Assembly (NCBI GenBank): GCA_016169945.1
Contig: JADLSH010000191.1
Location: 1,205,501-1,269,500, forward strand
Length of the DNA stretch: 64,000 nt
Origin: Trachythela sp. YZ-2020
Lineage: Eukaryota > Cnidaria > Anthozoa > Malacalcyonacea > Clavulariidae
Reading direction: 5' to 3'
Within the stretch, counting starts at the first letter, position 1. Every line of letters begins with the position of its first letter. Of the stretch, positions 42,101 through 55,600 are shown in pieces. The notes below the pieces were generated by a model. That model was not told the origin of the DNA. It made no database searches and saw nothing but the letters and a program-made list of their open reading frames with translations. Position numbers and translations under genes: made by a program.

Positions 42101-45100
42101 AATCAATCAATAATTTATTCAAGATACCCTGATTGAAACCAAGGTCACATTGTGAATCGTACCTCGTCCTCGCCTAACGAATCTCCACCAAAGGAGCTGA
42201 GCAGGAGAGCGAGAAACAAATTCAATACAATCCATTGACCGATAATGAACACAAGCAAGACATAAATGAACGAATGTGTTCCAGCCGCACGCATTACATC
42301 CCAACATGGTTCGATCCATTTACCGCAGATTATTCTAAACACCATCATAAACGATCGCGGAAAATCTTTGAAATTCCATCGTGGTATACCTTCTTTAAAT
42401 ATGTCTTCTGTGTAATACGTGCGAAACAGCTGCATACCAACCACAGCAAAGATAAACATGAGTATGAGGAGAATGACAGTTATGTTACCCACGGCACCAA
42501 CACTTTTACCAATCGTTGCCAACAGATTGCCCATAGTTTTCCAGGATTTTGCCAGTTTAAGAACACGAAGCTGAAAAGTGAAGTGCAAGGATTAATGAAT
42601 AAATGTGAGAGGTTTTAAAAAATAAGAATGTAATGGAGCAGAAATGAATGGAATTGGTAAGAAAAAATAATAGAATAGAATGGAATGGAATGGAATAAAA
42701 TGGAATGGGATAGAATAGTACTAGTATAAAGTAGAATAGAATGGGATAAAAGAGCTAAAATGCCAATACAATGGGTGTTTGACTATAAGCGCACATGAAG
42801 AGGTGGGGGAGGGGGGTTAGGTTAGCCCCCTCCGCCCCATATAACATAATATACTTACCAATCTGAATGTTCTTAACACACTGAGCGTTCCCCCCGCACT
42901 ACCAGCGTTAGAATATTCCATAGTCATGTCAACTATACTCATAATAACGATCACACCATCAAAAAGATTCCAGGTTATTTTCCAGTATTTCTTCACTCCC
43001 AGTGCTATCAGTTTGAAGATCATTTCCAAGATAAATACTATTGTAAAAGTCTAAAGGAAAATATGTTTCGGTTAAAAGATAAAAATACAGCGTTGCTCTA
43101 TTTGAACCTTGCCAATACAGTTTATGTGCATGGCTAAATACTTTTTAAGCAAAGTTAACAGCAGATGAATTACGCAGGCTGACTTCCGTTGAAGGGAGTG
43201 TATCTGTTGAGGAGTTATTCGTGCCTTTTCCCGTTGCTCTGGTTCAACCATTCTGCCGTTTTTGTCTTGCTTATCTGCAGCAAATTTTCGCGCTCAAATG
43301 TAATGTTATAGATTAGGTCCAAATTGCAATTGCACCCAGATACAACGCATATGTTAAAAAACAACTTGGCTATGACCTGGTATTAGGCCTACAGTATTGG
43401 TAAGAGGCTTGCATAAACATAGTGTTGTACTTCTCCTCTGATGACAGCGGTGTGTCCAATCTGGGTAAATGTGAAGCTGCTACATAGTCAGTAGAACTTA
43501 CCAAATTGCATTTATCCAAAACCTCTTTAAACGTTGGGTCCATATCATGATGTTCTAATGCCATACATGTGGTGTTTAATAGAATACACGCAGTAATAAA
43601 TCCTTCAAAGAGAGCGTGATCGACAATCTTGTGAACTCTTGCTCTAAAACTTGTACAACATCCCGACGGAGCTGCCCCCTCCTGTTCATAATTCTCGCCA
43701 AGTTCAAGCGCATCCGACGTCGGTGTCGCCGTATTCCGACTTGACGGTCGTGGGACAGCTTCGTCGGGTACGTACTTTGATTCTTCAGGTCGTTGTGGGA
43801 TATCGTCCAAATATAGAGGCTCAGGCATTTCTTTGCAATCGAAATCGTAAGCAGACGCACTTCGTTTTAAACTCTCGTAGTTTTTCTTCATCGCTTCTTC
43901 GTCTTGTAATCCCGCTGATTCAATTTCGTACGACAACGCAACGACCGCCAACACAAGGTTAATCAAATAAAACGGACCAAGGAGAACGACAAAGAGAAAA
44001 TATAACACGTACACCTGACCGTTTGCACCAATTACCTAGGGAAAGAGAAATTTATTTCAAGATGGAATTACATCAAATTGTCTAGCCTTAGCACATAACT
44101 AACTTACTCGTATCGAGCTCGAATTTAGGTCTGTGCAGAGGCTACAAATTGCTGTTCATTAAGGAGGCAAGTTGCCCACTCTGTTCTTTTGTTGCTGGAC
44201 CTGTGTGTAGCTATTGGTTAAAACCGGTCAATAAATTGAATGCCTCACAAAAATTAGTGCACTTTATCCCATGTGTGGACTTTGGATGTTAGTTGTCAAC
44301 TGAAATTCAAACCAATTGTCAGCTATCACGCCTATCAGTTAAGATTTTTGCAAGATGTCAGTTCCAAATTGCTGTTTCATCGTTTGTCAGCTATCAGTTA
44401 AGATATTTTGTCAGTCAGGAATACGGGCAAATGTCAGTTTCAGCACTGAGATCTCTTGATCTTACCGAGTTATAAACAAGTTCCCAAGAGTCGAGCGTGA
44501 CGAGCTGGACAGAGGTGAGCAGTGACCACAAGAAGTTATCAAATGAAATGTACGGGATGGTTCCTTTCGGTGGATTATCTCCAATATCATTAAGACATGT
44601 GAAATTCGGAGGACAATGACTAAAATAGAATAAGACCGAGGTTTAGTAAGTTCTTAGTTTTGTTAGCACAAGCTTTGAACACTTCCTGAAAAATAATTAG
44701 TTATTTAATTATACTCCTTCATTATTTTTAGGAAACAAGAAAGCATTCTCACCCGCTGTATGTGCCGTTCCCACACACAAAGGGAAACTCACTAATGTTG
44801 CTGATTAACCAGTTATCTGTAAAGATGAATATATAAACGTAAGTACAACTTCACCAAACAAGCTTATGTACGTCCTTCTAGAGTTAGCCTGTTACGTAGG
44901 TTTCACTAAGCACTGTCGTGTAGCAGATGGTGGTCAACCAACGGTTATCAGAGTGAGAAAATTATGTCAATTCTTTACATTATATGTATTAGTCTTGTAT
45001 TTCGTGAAAAATTAATAGAATTGAGAGGTATAGTTTAATTTTCTTACTCTTTTAAGTGTCGCGTAAATTTGTTTGCTTCTAGAACTGTCAACATTTCTGA

Positions 45101-48100
45101 AGTCAACCATCGTCTGCTGTCCTGAACTAAAACCCAGCCATACCTTAATCCTACGTTTAAACTGCACAATCTTGTTAGACATACCTTCGTCACCCACGTG
45201 TTCACTCCAAGTGACATTTGTTACATTTACATCATCAGGCATCAGTTTAACACACTTATTTCGTAACGTTCCTTTAAAGAGCTGTAGTCCAATGAGCGCA
45301 AAGACACCGATGAAGAAACACGTTAGAATCATTACGTCCGATAACATTTTAATTGATTTCATTAACGTATTCACCATTGCTTTTAGACCTTGAGAAAAAC
45401 AAGAGATACAAAAATGATCAGAAAATATGCACGGTTATCGAAGCCGAATTATAATCAGACAACCAAATATTGCAGGAATCTAACGCCAGTCACAGAGGTG
45501 AATGCTACATGCACTATATAAACCACTGTGCCATCTCTTCCGAAGAAAAATTTTGGACCCTCTTGGAACTAACCTTTTACAGCCGATATCGTTCTTAACG
45601 CTCTCAAAACTCGAAATGTTCGGACTACAGAGAAGTTAGACACTCCAGGAATAAACGTCAAATAGCTAAAATGATTTAGAGAAATACATTCAAATTAGTA
45701 CATTGTTCTTACTACCATTGAAATCTTATATGGAACTTGAACCCGTTACCTCCAGATTGCCTAACATTCTGCCAGTTGAGCTATAACTCAATGACAAGCT
45801 GGGATAAATTCTGGTATATGCAATAACCCAGGATCTTGGGAAAGTATCAAATTAATGTTAGTCTGTCATTTACTTACCCAATTATGACGCAAATAAAATC
45901 TAACCAATTCCACGAATTTCGTAGGTAGGCATATTTATGAAACGCAAATCCCTTGCCGACGACTTTTAGCAACATTTCACTTGTATAAATTATTGCAAAT
46001 ACAATTCTAGATGGAAAAGTAGTGGGAGAAGATTCGTTTGGATAATTTATTTGAATTAGTGATGTTTCTAATTGGATAATCTATTCTAATTGGATGATTT
46101 ATTGTAATTATATAATTTATTCTAATTATAAAGTAATAATTAAGCAATATATTCTAATTAGCAACTTTATTCTAATACCCTTAAATGACTGTAATTGGAT
46201 CTTTTTTAATTGAATATGTGATTCTTACTCAATAGTTTACTCTAATTAAATATGTTATTCTAATTGGACGTTAATTTATCAGATTAATAGATTAATTGAC
46301 TTACTCTGACACCGCAGGTGGATTATTTAATGCTAAAAAGATACAGTTTGTTAAAATTGTGATTAAAATTATAAGTTCGAATATTCTGTAAAACAGTTAA
46401 GGAAAATAAACGAAGCTAACTAGAGTATAACAGCTCCGGTGACTGTCTACGTACACCTTAGTAAACTAAAGCATATATAATCAATAATTTATTTAATTAA
46501 TCTATAATACTTCTATATTGCAAATCAGCCTTAGAATTTGGAAAATGTTTTTCCAACCTCTTATTCCCTGTAACTTCCTACTTTCGCTTGCTTTTTCTAT
46601 TTTTGGTATTTACAGAGAGCTAATAGACTAATACTAAATTATTGTTGTATTTTCAGACTTTGTATATGAAAAGGATACTGATGTGTTATTACAAAACACG
46701 TGAATTTTCTAAGTTTATTCCTTGGGCCAAAGAGATAACATGATTTCGTCGACGAAAATCTGTTAACTTGAAAAAGTCCAGCCAAGTTCTTCGCAATTAC
46801 GGTGTACGTCTGGGGAAAAGAATGATTCATTAGTACAGGTAATTATTTATGTATAATTAAAATAATTATGCCAGTACATTATATATGTTGGTTTCAGTAA
46901 GCGTTACAAGTCTGTCTTTTATGATTACTTCATGTGGTGAAAAATAATTTACATCCCTGAAAACTGTCATATGGTCACCATCTGGTGCGCGCTAGTGCTT
47001 AGTGAAAGCTATTTATATGGATTGCCATTGAATGAAATGTATTTGTCGCAAAAGATTAATACCATACAACACAATAACTGTGTTGCATTGAGTTAAGCAC
47101 TACGCCACTAGATTGAGATACCCAACGGGAATTTGACTGTTTCATTTTTTATGTATATAAAGTAAAGTCGATTCTGTGCTCTCTTCAGTTGACTAATTTG
47201 ATGAAAACGTAGCAGCAAATGATATAGTTTGCTGTAAGAGTAATTAACAAGTAATACTGTGTAGAACTTGGAGAACCAATCCCAAGTTTATAATTTTCAA
47301 TGTTTTCCATGGCAACTCATTCTTGTATATGCGAACAGACATATGTCATGGTAATATTTAGACGTGAAACAAATATTTAAAAATTTATAAGAGTCTTAAA
47401 ATTGCTATATTTCCACTACGCGCAAGCTCTTGCGTCATTGTTGCCAAGGTGATGGGATATTGGTAGCATTTCGATAAATATTTTATGTTTACCGGTGGAT
47501 AATTTAGCTGTACTACATCATTGATAGCTTTATTATAATGCTTAAATTTTAATTTTAATTGTTTTGTACTGTTACAAAAAGTTTCTATTGTTGTTAATTC
47601 GTTGAAATGAATTCAGTTTAAAGCAAATGAAAAACAAAACATTGCATGATAAGTGTCTCCTCCGCAATAATAATATTGCGCGTTTTGCGCCTGCGTTCCT
47701 TCGCCCAGCGGCTCATATTCCCTGTAATGCGCCATGTAAAGCATAGTGAAATGCGTCATTACAATAATCGTAATAATAAAGCCTCTGTGGAGGAGAGAGA
47801 GGCATAATTAGATCAAAGGAAAACGTATATTATACATGCGTAATATATATTTGTATTGAAATTGTATACGTGACTTATTACCTGATACACTATTCTAGTA
47901 TTGTCATATATTATATATACAGGAACATTTTCTTCATTGCTTAATTATAGGATTAGCATAGAGTAAATATTATATAGAGTGTTCACTCTCGTCGGAACCG
48001 TTGAAGTTTTTGGGGTCGCGCATATCGCATTACGCATGTTGGCCGCCATTACTCTGGCCAGTCAATTGCTTTTTCTGGCCAATAAGCACGCTGAACTGGC

Positions 48101-51100
48101 TGGTCCGCCATTACTCTGGCCAGTAAACTGCATATTTTTGCATAAAAAACCGAGGACACGTTGCACCGCTGAGTGGCTCTGCTGTATAGATCTTTATTCT
48201 GTGGGATTAGTATACATTATAATAGAATATATTATTGCTGATATGATATTGCTGTACAAAAAGATTGTATCACGTAATTCAAACTTTTGAATTTGCCTTG
48301 AAATTCAGATTTGGGATAATGTATATACTATTTTCTATAATAATGTCGTAATAAAGAATTTGGTCTATTCTATGACAATTTTGTATCAGGTCTGGTCGTA
48401 ACCAGGAGTAAGCCAGTGACGTTACACTTTTAAGCAATTCCACTAATTCACATACATGGAAAGGCGATTGCCCTGAAGAGGAAACCATTTGGCATTTTGG
48501 ATGGCAAATATAATTGTGTGAAAGCATATATAAACTTTTGGTTATAGGGTTTTAGATGTATATTACTATTAGTTTAATACTTTAATTCAAGAGCTCTTGA
48601 AGTACGAGCCTTTGTGAACATTCCAGTGACTTCGCAGTACAGTTGCCTGCACTGGAGCATGCGCCGAAACATCGGCAAAGGTGTTGCTATTTTTAGATGA
48701 TACTGCTTGTCATAATAAATTTTTCATAATTTATTATATGGAATTATAATCAAAGTCTTATGACTGAACCTTGTAGTTGAACTTAGCTTCGTTGCTATGA
48801 CCTTGTGTTCGTACGTCTAGGAATCATGTAATCAATTCTATTTTGAGCCGTTGCTATGGCAACACAGCTGGATAGGAATTTATGCATATCCGAGGGTTTA
48901 ATATAAATTAAAAATCATTTAATAGGTAATTTACCCTAAATTGTAACTTAATGAGTATGTTTTGGAAAATTCTTAGGCGAAGCCTGCCTTCTGAAACAGG
49001 TACAATGAGAATTACGTTACAGTTACGGTTCGTTTACACGCTGCGACTTGTCGGGCCGATTTCAGATGTACGTCAATGATATTTGAAAAATACGTGGCAA
49101 ACATCATCTGACAACATCACCAACTGAAAAGATTCGTCATTAACATTCAGCAAAACCTAAAATCGGCCCGACAAATCGCAGCATGTAAGCGTACCTTTAG
49201 TTTTACGTAACAATTTTATTCATGGTACTTTGGAAAATCTTCTGGCGTTAGACAGAGCGAAATAGAAAAGTCAGCAGCATTCTGATACCCGGATGAACAT
49301 GGTGTGTTGGTTATGTTGCTGGCACCCTGTTTGGTGCATACTCATCTCTAGGATAAGGACTCGTTCCCTTCAATATATACTGGTTGTAATTTCGATTAGA
49401 TTGTATCAAAATCATGAAAGGATGTGGTGAAAGCGATTGTATTAAATTTTTCAGGTCGGATTTTTGCCCAAATTTAATCAATGTTGCTGGAATAATTTAA
49501 AAAACGCTTTCTTAATTTACGGTATAGTTGTGCGCAATATCATTGTAAACGTAATGTTTCTTGAATGTTGTGACATTTTCCCGTGCCACTTCGTAACACA
49601 AGTACACAACCCTTGCACTTGTCATAATACTGTTTCAAAACTAGCATTATTTAAACCGGCTCAAGGCATGTTTTATGCATGAAATGAAATCCAATCGAAG
49701 CAACGGCAAATTCTTTTCCGGTGGCATTAGAATTGATAATTTGCTGTTGACTGTAGCGTTTTACTCCATCTAGCGTCAAACAATTTTACTTGTCACTGGC
49801 AGTCCACGCTTGCGAAAACGTTAGAAAACAATATAATCCTTCTAATGTTTCATGTATACGTTATAATTGTCTACTGCCTTTCTAGAGAATGCTTTTTGTG
49901 AGGAGCGTTATTGCCAGGAAAGTTTTTCTAAGGCTATATGTGATACGATATATTTGTTAACATATAACGAATGACATAGATTATAGGCTATAGCGTAGTT
50001 TCAATTGGCCTTGATATTCTGAAATCGATATTTTAAGTTATTTACATGGACTCGAAAGCATAAACACAATATTTTTGGACACAACTTATAGCGATTTAGC
50101 AGCTTCTGTTTGGCTTTTCTGAATTTCAAATAAATCTTTAATACTTTAAGCAATTGTTTTGGCCTTGCATTTGTGTTAACGATTTTTGTAAACCGAACGC
50201 GTGATCGAAGTATAAATAGCTAACGTTAATGTGAAATCTGTACAAAAATCAATCATTAAAGCCACGGACTTAAAAAAATCGTATAAAATGAAGTCTGACG
50301 TGTTATATTTCGTTTTTTTCTGTTTTTCAAAAATATTATACCCTGCGCGCAAGGCGCGTGCCCACAAGTTATGCATTTATGCGTCATGAACCTTCTATAA
50401 ATTTTGCTCAAATTTATTTTCAAATTGATAGTTACACAATGTATATCGAGCATGTTTTTTATGCTTTGAAAATATGTTATATTGAAGTTTTTCATGTAAT
50501 TTTACTTTATTGAATTATTATCATTCAAAGTTGTGATGGTGTGAATACATTTACAGGTACCGGCTCAGCGCGGTCGATACGTTTACGAATCAAATTTTGA
50601 AATGATGCCAAGTTTCTGTCTGATTTCTAGGGTTCAGTTAAGGCTACCTTCACCTCTCACCTTAAAGTAGTGATATCTCTACAATAGTCAATATCGAAGG
50701 TTAAATATTTAAAAAGCAAAAGCAACAGGAAGCTAAGATAGCGAAGACTGCTATCATAAATTATTAAGCATATGCAAATTAAAGAGCTCGCCATGACAGC
50801 TTGGACGAAATAAATATTTCATCGAAAATCAATAGTTGTAATATCAATTCGAGACTCTCTTTACGTCAATTACATACGATATCTGACATAAACAGGCACA
50901 GTTCTTGTTTTTAGATAAATTCCCTTTCTCTTCAAACATATATTCTTGCCCTAGGCAGTCTAAACGTACTACTTAATGTGGCGATAGCAGTAACAACATC
51001 AGATGCCGCATGCTGCATTCATTTTGAATCACTCAACTTGCAATTAGGTCTCGCCGAATGAGAGCTGAAGTCTATTACTTTTAGCCTCACACTTTCCTAG

Positions 51101-52648
51101 GTCAGATCACAAAACCAGCCATGCCAATTATGTAGACTAAAAGCTGAGGGAAATTTAACTTAGTTACTATAAATTCATTCTTCCCAGTTTAGTGTCTTAC
51201 TATTTCCGTAACATAGACCACAATAATGGGATTTTATCTCCGCGAAATATATAGACTTCCTACTGGGCCTTACAAAAAGCAATTCTGTTCCCTTACATCT
51301 ATCTTAATAAAGAATAACACGAATAATTTGAACCTATCCTTAGACTTCGTACTGTATATTTTAGGTTTCTTTTATAGGTTGGGAAGAAAAAATCTATTAT
51401 CCGATTCGCGGTGTTATCTAGTTTAAAAGATATCAACCTATGTTCGTTACGCACTGTGTGTTGAAATAGAAGTTTCAAATCGTAAAGTCCAACAATCGTG
51501 ACTGATTATGCTGTGGCAACGGCGACAAACATCGGTTTATTTCAGTCATGTTTATGTTTTGACGCTCAAAGTATCCTATTACTCGGTTTATCTCTCTCAA
51601 ATGATGTAATTTAGTCTAGATTTTTCAATCTTAAATCGAAATCTAACGCTGCGCTTGTCGCGAGGTATAATGATATTTTATCGAAGATTCAATCTCCCTG
51701 TAAAAACTACGATTACTTTTTAGTTTTGTTTTAGCGGTTGAGAATGCGAGTTGGGAGAATATATTTCAAACTGGCAGATGTTGTTGTACGATTTGAGAAG
51801 AAATTTGGTAGTACATCTCCACTTATAGAGCTTAACTTCCCTTTTATTGACCATGCACGTGTGGCCGTATTTTCACAGCGAATTTTCCCCGTTCGCTTTT
51901 ATAATTGAAGTGAAAGTATACTTTGTTTTTGTAATGCGCTTTACAAGGTAACTTAGTGACACACTACAACCTGTACGTTATACGTGCAAAGCGAATTAAT
52001 CGGTCTCTTTCGTGGCCCTAATTTTGAATTTCCCATGCAAGATTAGCGAAAAAGGGAAGCCGGCATTAAAAAATTAGATTCGCGAGGTGTTTAGTTTAGC
52101 TTGTAAAATACTATGTAAACGCAATATGTCCGTATTAGATTTTGTTGACAATTTATAACAACGCGCGGTTGCTTCAATTTTCTACGTTTTCAACGAAAAA
52201 CCATGCCGATATTCTGAGTAGGAGCGGCAAAAATTCATCTTTTTGAGAATAGCAGAATGGTTTTATTCGTTTTAACGAAAGTATAGCACAGTCTTGACCA
52301 AAGTTAGACATTTCATGTTGTTAGACAATATGTTAATGTATTCAAGTCATTAGCAAATTGCAGTCAGAATATATAGCATTTAGAATTAGTTATATATTTC
52401 GACTAGAGATGTTTAGTTTAGAGTGAAACAAAGTTTCATACCTCGCCAAGTTTTTCAGTATGAGGATCCACTAGAGGTATTCCTTGTAAATATTTAGGTA
52501 CTTCCACAAGAATTTCTTCTTCTTCTTCGAGATCTGAGTCTTCATACTCTTCGCCATCTCCGTCATGATGGCGATGTTCCTCGTCCTTCTTCTTCTCGTG
52601 TGACTCGACAGCTTCGCGATGTTGTTTTAAAACCTGTGCTGCCTGCAT
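33787..52648 (-). CDS. Voltage-gated sodium channel alpha subunit, cnidarian DKEA type
   Basis: Exons: 52648-52442, 46809-46679, 46385-46305, 46006-45878, 45665-45574, 45388-45185, 44816-44753, 44619-44466, 44035-43502, 43050-42859, 42570-42163, 42035-41825, 41479-41258, 40510-40149, 39843-39670, 39135-39034, 38642-38367, 37447-37394, 36723-36586, 36367-36254, 36084-35814, 35114-33787. All phases agree; 5,448 nt, 1,815 residues. Four six-helix domains are present. S4 examples: [18 protein letters not shown] (I), [19 protein letters not shown] (III), [16 protein letters not shown] (IV). Selectivity residues: VTLDSWE gives D, CGKWIE gives K, ATLEGY gives E, ATAAGW gives A. The III-IV linker has GMFLTPNQ where bilaterian channels have IFM. 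The C-terminus has an EF-hand-like region, an IQ motif ([12 protein letters not shown]) and ends ESAV. NvNav2.5-type channels are sodium selective. An upstream coding exon at 56156-56112 may replace this start. Confidence 0.95.
35590..35790 (+). repeat. SINE-body fragment
   Basis: GTTTTTCTCCGGGTACTCCGG followed by TTTTCCTCC, then CTAACCCTCGGAACC and TTGTAAAACATGTTAAGGC, is shared with 39965-40135 and, in its CTCCGG core, with the SINE at 40838. It lies in the intron between channel exons 36084-35814 and 35114-33787. The tRNA-like head is missing. Confidence 0.7.
36105..36232 (+). repeat. (GTT)n microsatellite
   Basis: A TTG/GTT triplet run, interrupted by CTG and TTTC, sits directly beside the acceptor of channel exon 36084-35814, so on the transcript it reads as a CAA-rich tract upstream of the acceptor. 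Confidence 0.9.
36780..37335. mobile_element. Element with ATCGAT-rich ends
   Basis: Both ends are dense in TATCGATA-like motifs (36795-36848 and 37205-37330) around about 350 bp of other sequence, suggesting an inverted-repeat element with AT-rich subterminal palindromes. Non-coding; in the channel intron between exons 37447-37394 and 36723-36586. Confidence 0.6.
38130..38260 (+). repeat. Degenerate TTAGGG-like interstitial repeat
   Basis: GGGTTAGGGTTAG, ATAGGGTTAGGATTA and GGATTAGGG occur within 130 bp. Similar degenerate tracts in CCTAA orientation occur near 14630-14670 and 57470-57550. TTAGGG is the usual metazoan telomere repeat; these are too degenerate for a recent telomere insertion. 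Confidence 0.6.
39150..39560 (+). repeat. AGGTCA minisatellite, about 22-23-bp unit
   Basis: The unit AGGTCAAATTGAAGGTCAAT plus ATG repeats with substitutions, giving about 30 AGGTCA or near-AGGTCA hexamers spaced 5-6 bp or more. AGGTCA is the nuclear-receptor half-site. Located in the channel intron between exons 39843-39670 and 39135-39034. Confidence 0.85.
39965..40135 (+). repeat. SINE-body fragment, second copy
   Basis: Same body as 35590-35790: GTTTTTCTCCGGGTACTCCGG, CTAACCCTCGAAACC and TTGTAAAACCTGTTAAGGC, in the same orientation, ending just before channel exon 40510-40149. Confidence 0.7.
40838..41162 (+). mobile_element. tRNA-derived SINE with (TGTA)n tail
   Basis: The head CGGTGGCGCAGTCGTCAGAG resembles a tRNA A-box region and is followed by CGCCTTTCACCTCTGAG; the B-box region is degenerate. 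A body with TTTTCTCCGGGCACTCCGG follows, and the element ends in (TGTA)n at about 41138-41162, the tail type of LINE-mobilised SINEs. An opposite-strand relative lies at 63480-63745. Confidence 0.85.
42640..42750 (+). repeat. GAATG/GAATA pentanucleotide microsatellite
   Basis: Repeated GAATA, GAATG and AAATG units beside channel exons; simple sequence with no other signal. Confidence 0.85.
45485..45550 (-). repeat. tRNA-like SINE head fragment
   Basis: The reverse complement reads GATGGCACAGTGGTTTATAT, then CATTCACCTCTGTGACTGGC and a GATTCCTGC B-box-like end. It matches the head of the remnant at 59345-59430. Too short and acceptor-less to be a tRNA gene. Confidence 0.65.
45735..45810 (-). 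repeat. tRNA-like remnant
   Basis: The reverse complement contains TTATAGCTCAACTGGCAGAA (A-box-like) and GGGTTCAAGTTCC (B-box-like), but the ends cannot pair into an acceptor stem. A tRNA pseudogene or SINE head in a channel intron. Confidence 0.55.
46015..46295. repeat. AT-rich minisatellite, TCTAATTGGAT-type unit
   Basis: Variants of ATTCTAATTGGATAATTTAT recur about a dozen times between channel exons 46385-46305 and 46006-45878. Degenerate and AT-rich. Confidence 0.75.
49029..49197. mobile_element. MITE-like inverted repeat in the first large channel intron
   Basis: GTTCGTTTACACGCTGCGAC through GTCGGGCCGATTT is mirrored by AAATCGGCCCGACAAATCGC and GTAAGCGTACC. About 169 bp, non-coding. 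Confidence 0.8.
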
Positions 52649-55600
52649 ATTAGTTTTCTTTGTAGGAGAAATCCCCTCTGAATGACCACCGCGCCTGTTA
52701 GCAAGACGAATAAAACATTTAAGACCGAATTTTGTTGTCTAAATCCCCCCTCGGGGGTTTCCGCTGCGTATAAACCAGTAAACTGTTTCTCCTATGTTTC
52801 TTTTTACGATTCCTACTATAGAAAAGTGGTCCAAATCGCAGGAAAATGTGAACTGCGTCCATAAACTGTAGTCGACGTTAGCTCCATGACAATAGCAGCA
52901 GTAAACATGCTAGGAATTGCAAATTGAGTCTAAAACACCTGTTTCCCCCAACTAATGCATCGTCGAAACTGAGGATGCTGGGAAATTGAGGTTGCCTGCA
53001 CTTGCGTCGTATGAGCGCATTCATGATTTTATTGGCTAGCTCGCGAGCATTTCGGTTGCCCTGGATGCATAAAAACTATTTTGGTCTTGAGAACTCTCGC
53101 TTAAATAACATGCTGAATATAGACTTGTAAATCCTATACCGATAACCGGGCCCGCGTGTCACATATACGTGTGTGTAAATTTCATGCAAACTCGCAAACA
53201 AACGCACAATGCGTTTGAGGGGAAGGTCTAATAACACTTGAAACACATTATATAATGTACAACGTCAGTTTGTCATTTAACTATTGACATTGTGTTTCAT
53301 ACACTTAAATCGAGTGTTTATCGTCTGTAAAACTTGTTATGTAGATACTGAAGTTGTCGCATGCGTGTATGTTAAAATGTATTGTCAATTTTTCGATACA
53401 GCGAGTTTTCGTCCAATCCTAGTGTGTTTTATGGTTTTTGTGGTTGCTGAGTGAAAAATTCAAACAAGTAAAAAATTTGTTGTGCTAGTTCACAGTTAGT
53501 ACACTATAAACATGACCATTTTTCGTGAATTTTCATTTAACATTGTATAGACGAACTTGTATCTATCATTATTTTTTAACTGAATTTCTGCAAAAATTAT
53601 CATCTATATTGTGAAATACTGAATCGTCGGGTCCGAGTTAACGCCTCTGTAATCTATACAATGTATCACCTTTTACAATAGAATGCTGTCTTTATATAGA
53701 AAACCAAAGTGTTAACTTTTTCACAGATAATTATCGCTATATATGGATAAACTTCAAGTTAAATGTTTTTTATCCTAGGTATGTTCTACTGTGTAAAATC
53801 ATCTGCCGTTAGAGAGTGTCAGAGCAAAAGCATGTAAGTATGTATTTAAGTGTTAAGCAAATAAAAAAGCCGGCAAAATTTAAGTCACTGCTGATTGTAT
53901 ATAAGTTTGAAACAGCCTTCCCGGCGTCGCATTCCGACACTTTCCGATTATTCTCCGAACTTTTCCAAGATGGCGGCCTATATTTAAAACAACGGTCGAA
54001 TAGTCCGTAGAAAATTTTTGTTTTATTTCGTATGAACCAAGATTGAATGAGTAACATTATACGAAATTGATCAAATAAACTACAAGAAGTTTCCTTTCTA
54101 TGATTTAGTTTTAGAAATGAAATGGTTTTTTTCTTAAAAAGTATTCATGAAGCATACGATGACGCGTAATATTTTTAAAATGAAGCTAGTATTTCGAGTA
54201 CTGCATGAGACTCGTTATACTATCTCCGATAAATCGCCTCGTGCAGTAACTCAACTGGTTTATTGATTTTTGGCCGGTTCAAGCCACGTCGTTATTCAAA
54301 ATTTATTATATGCCTGAGGGAGAGATCACGTACGAAAACCCACGATAAACTGATCGCGTGGGAAATATATCGTTTTTGATTACATTTGATCAAAGTTTAT
54401 AGCAAAATTCTATTCTGACCACTTTAGTTGTGTTGATTTTTCGTACAATTTTGATCTTGTAAGTCGAGCTTGAAGGAGTTTGATTTAAGATTTCTGGTTC
54501 TTGAGACATCTGCATGCATACTTAAGAGAGTTGGGATATTTCGACAGATGGTTTGGTTTGTCGTGTTAATCAACAATAACGACAGTGATTATGACATATC
54601 AAGGCTTTTAAATTATTTTCTATCCCTTGCCTTTGCAAGTTCCGCTATGATATTGGTCTTTTAAGACATTAAAACCAACAAGCAAATAATAAATGCTTCG
54701 TAAAATACATTTTTCTGAGGCAAAATGAGTTTGAAACATCTTAAAATGTTCAAAGAAATTATCGCGTTGATGATATCAGGAATTATTGTGCTATGGCAGT
54801 ACTCATATACCGCCACTTTAGTCTTTATGTTTTGGCTTGTTCTACTTTAAAACCAAAATTATATATTTGTATAGAAGTTGTCATATCAAATGTTTTATCG
54901 TTGTAATTTACATGTGCCTTCCTCTCTAGTGCATGAAAACAATTTGAATATTTAACTTAAAACTAAAGAACGCAATTGGTTTCGTCTTGTATTGTTTGTT
55001 GCATTGTCCATAAAAAATTTACGAGCATAACTCCATTCAGCTTCTCAAATTGCCAAATATGATATATAAATTACCTGAAATATTTGGTTTTATTTTTGTT
55101 GAATAAAAAATGGTTAGCTTTTATGTCTTTTGAATGAGGACAACATTTTTCAAAACACTTTTATACACGCGACTCCTTTTATTTCGACAATAGACTTAAT
55201 GAAACGTAAAAATTGCTTTTGAACAATGCTCGAAAGTTCTTTATAGCCAAATGAAGATGTTTTGTTATCCCATTTATTGTATTTGCTGATACATTTTACT
55301 GTTTTCATTCGAAAGTATATTTGTGAACAAGCGTTTGGCTTTCGCAAATAAACTCACGAAACGTGTGAATTAATAAAGCGAGCGGGCATGTTTTATTTGT
55401 GGCACAGTTTTCTGACACTGGCTTGCGTAGTCTATATCGTGTTCGTTTGCGGCGACACACAACGCCCCGAAGCTTTTCAAAACGCGAGATAAGAATTGAA
55501 GAGCTCAGAAAACTGTCGGGACTCGGGAATGTCACGTTTTTGTGCTATGTTTGAAGAAATACAATAGTTCGCCAACTTTGTTAGCTTTAGTTCGAAAAGG

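Noticed and set aside
45735..45810. tRNA gene
   Set aside because: A- and B-box-like blocks are present but no acceptor stem forms; a tRNA-derived remnant.
55305..55535. 76-codon minus-strand open frame as an upstream channel exon
   Set aside because: No consensus splice sites in phase with the mapped first exon and no similarity to channel N-termini.
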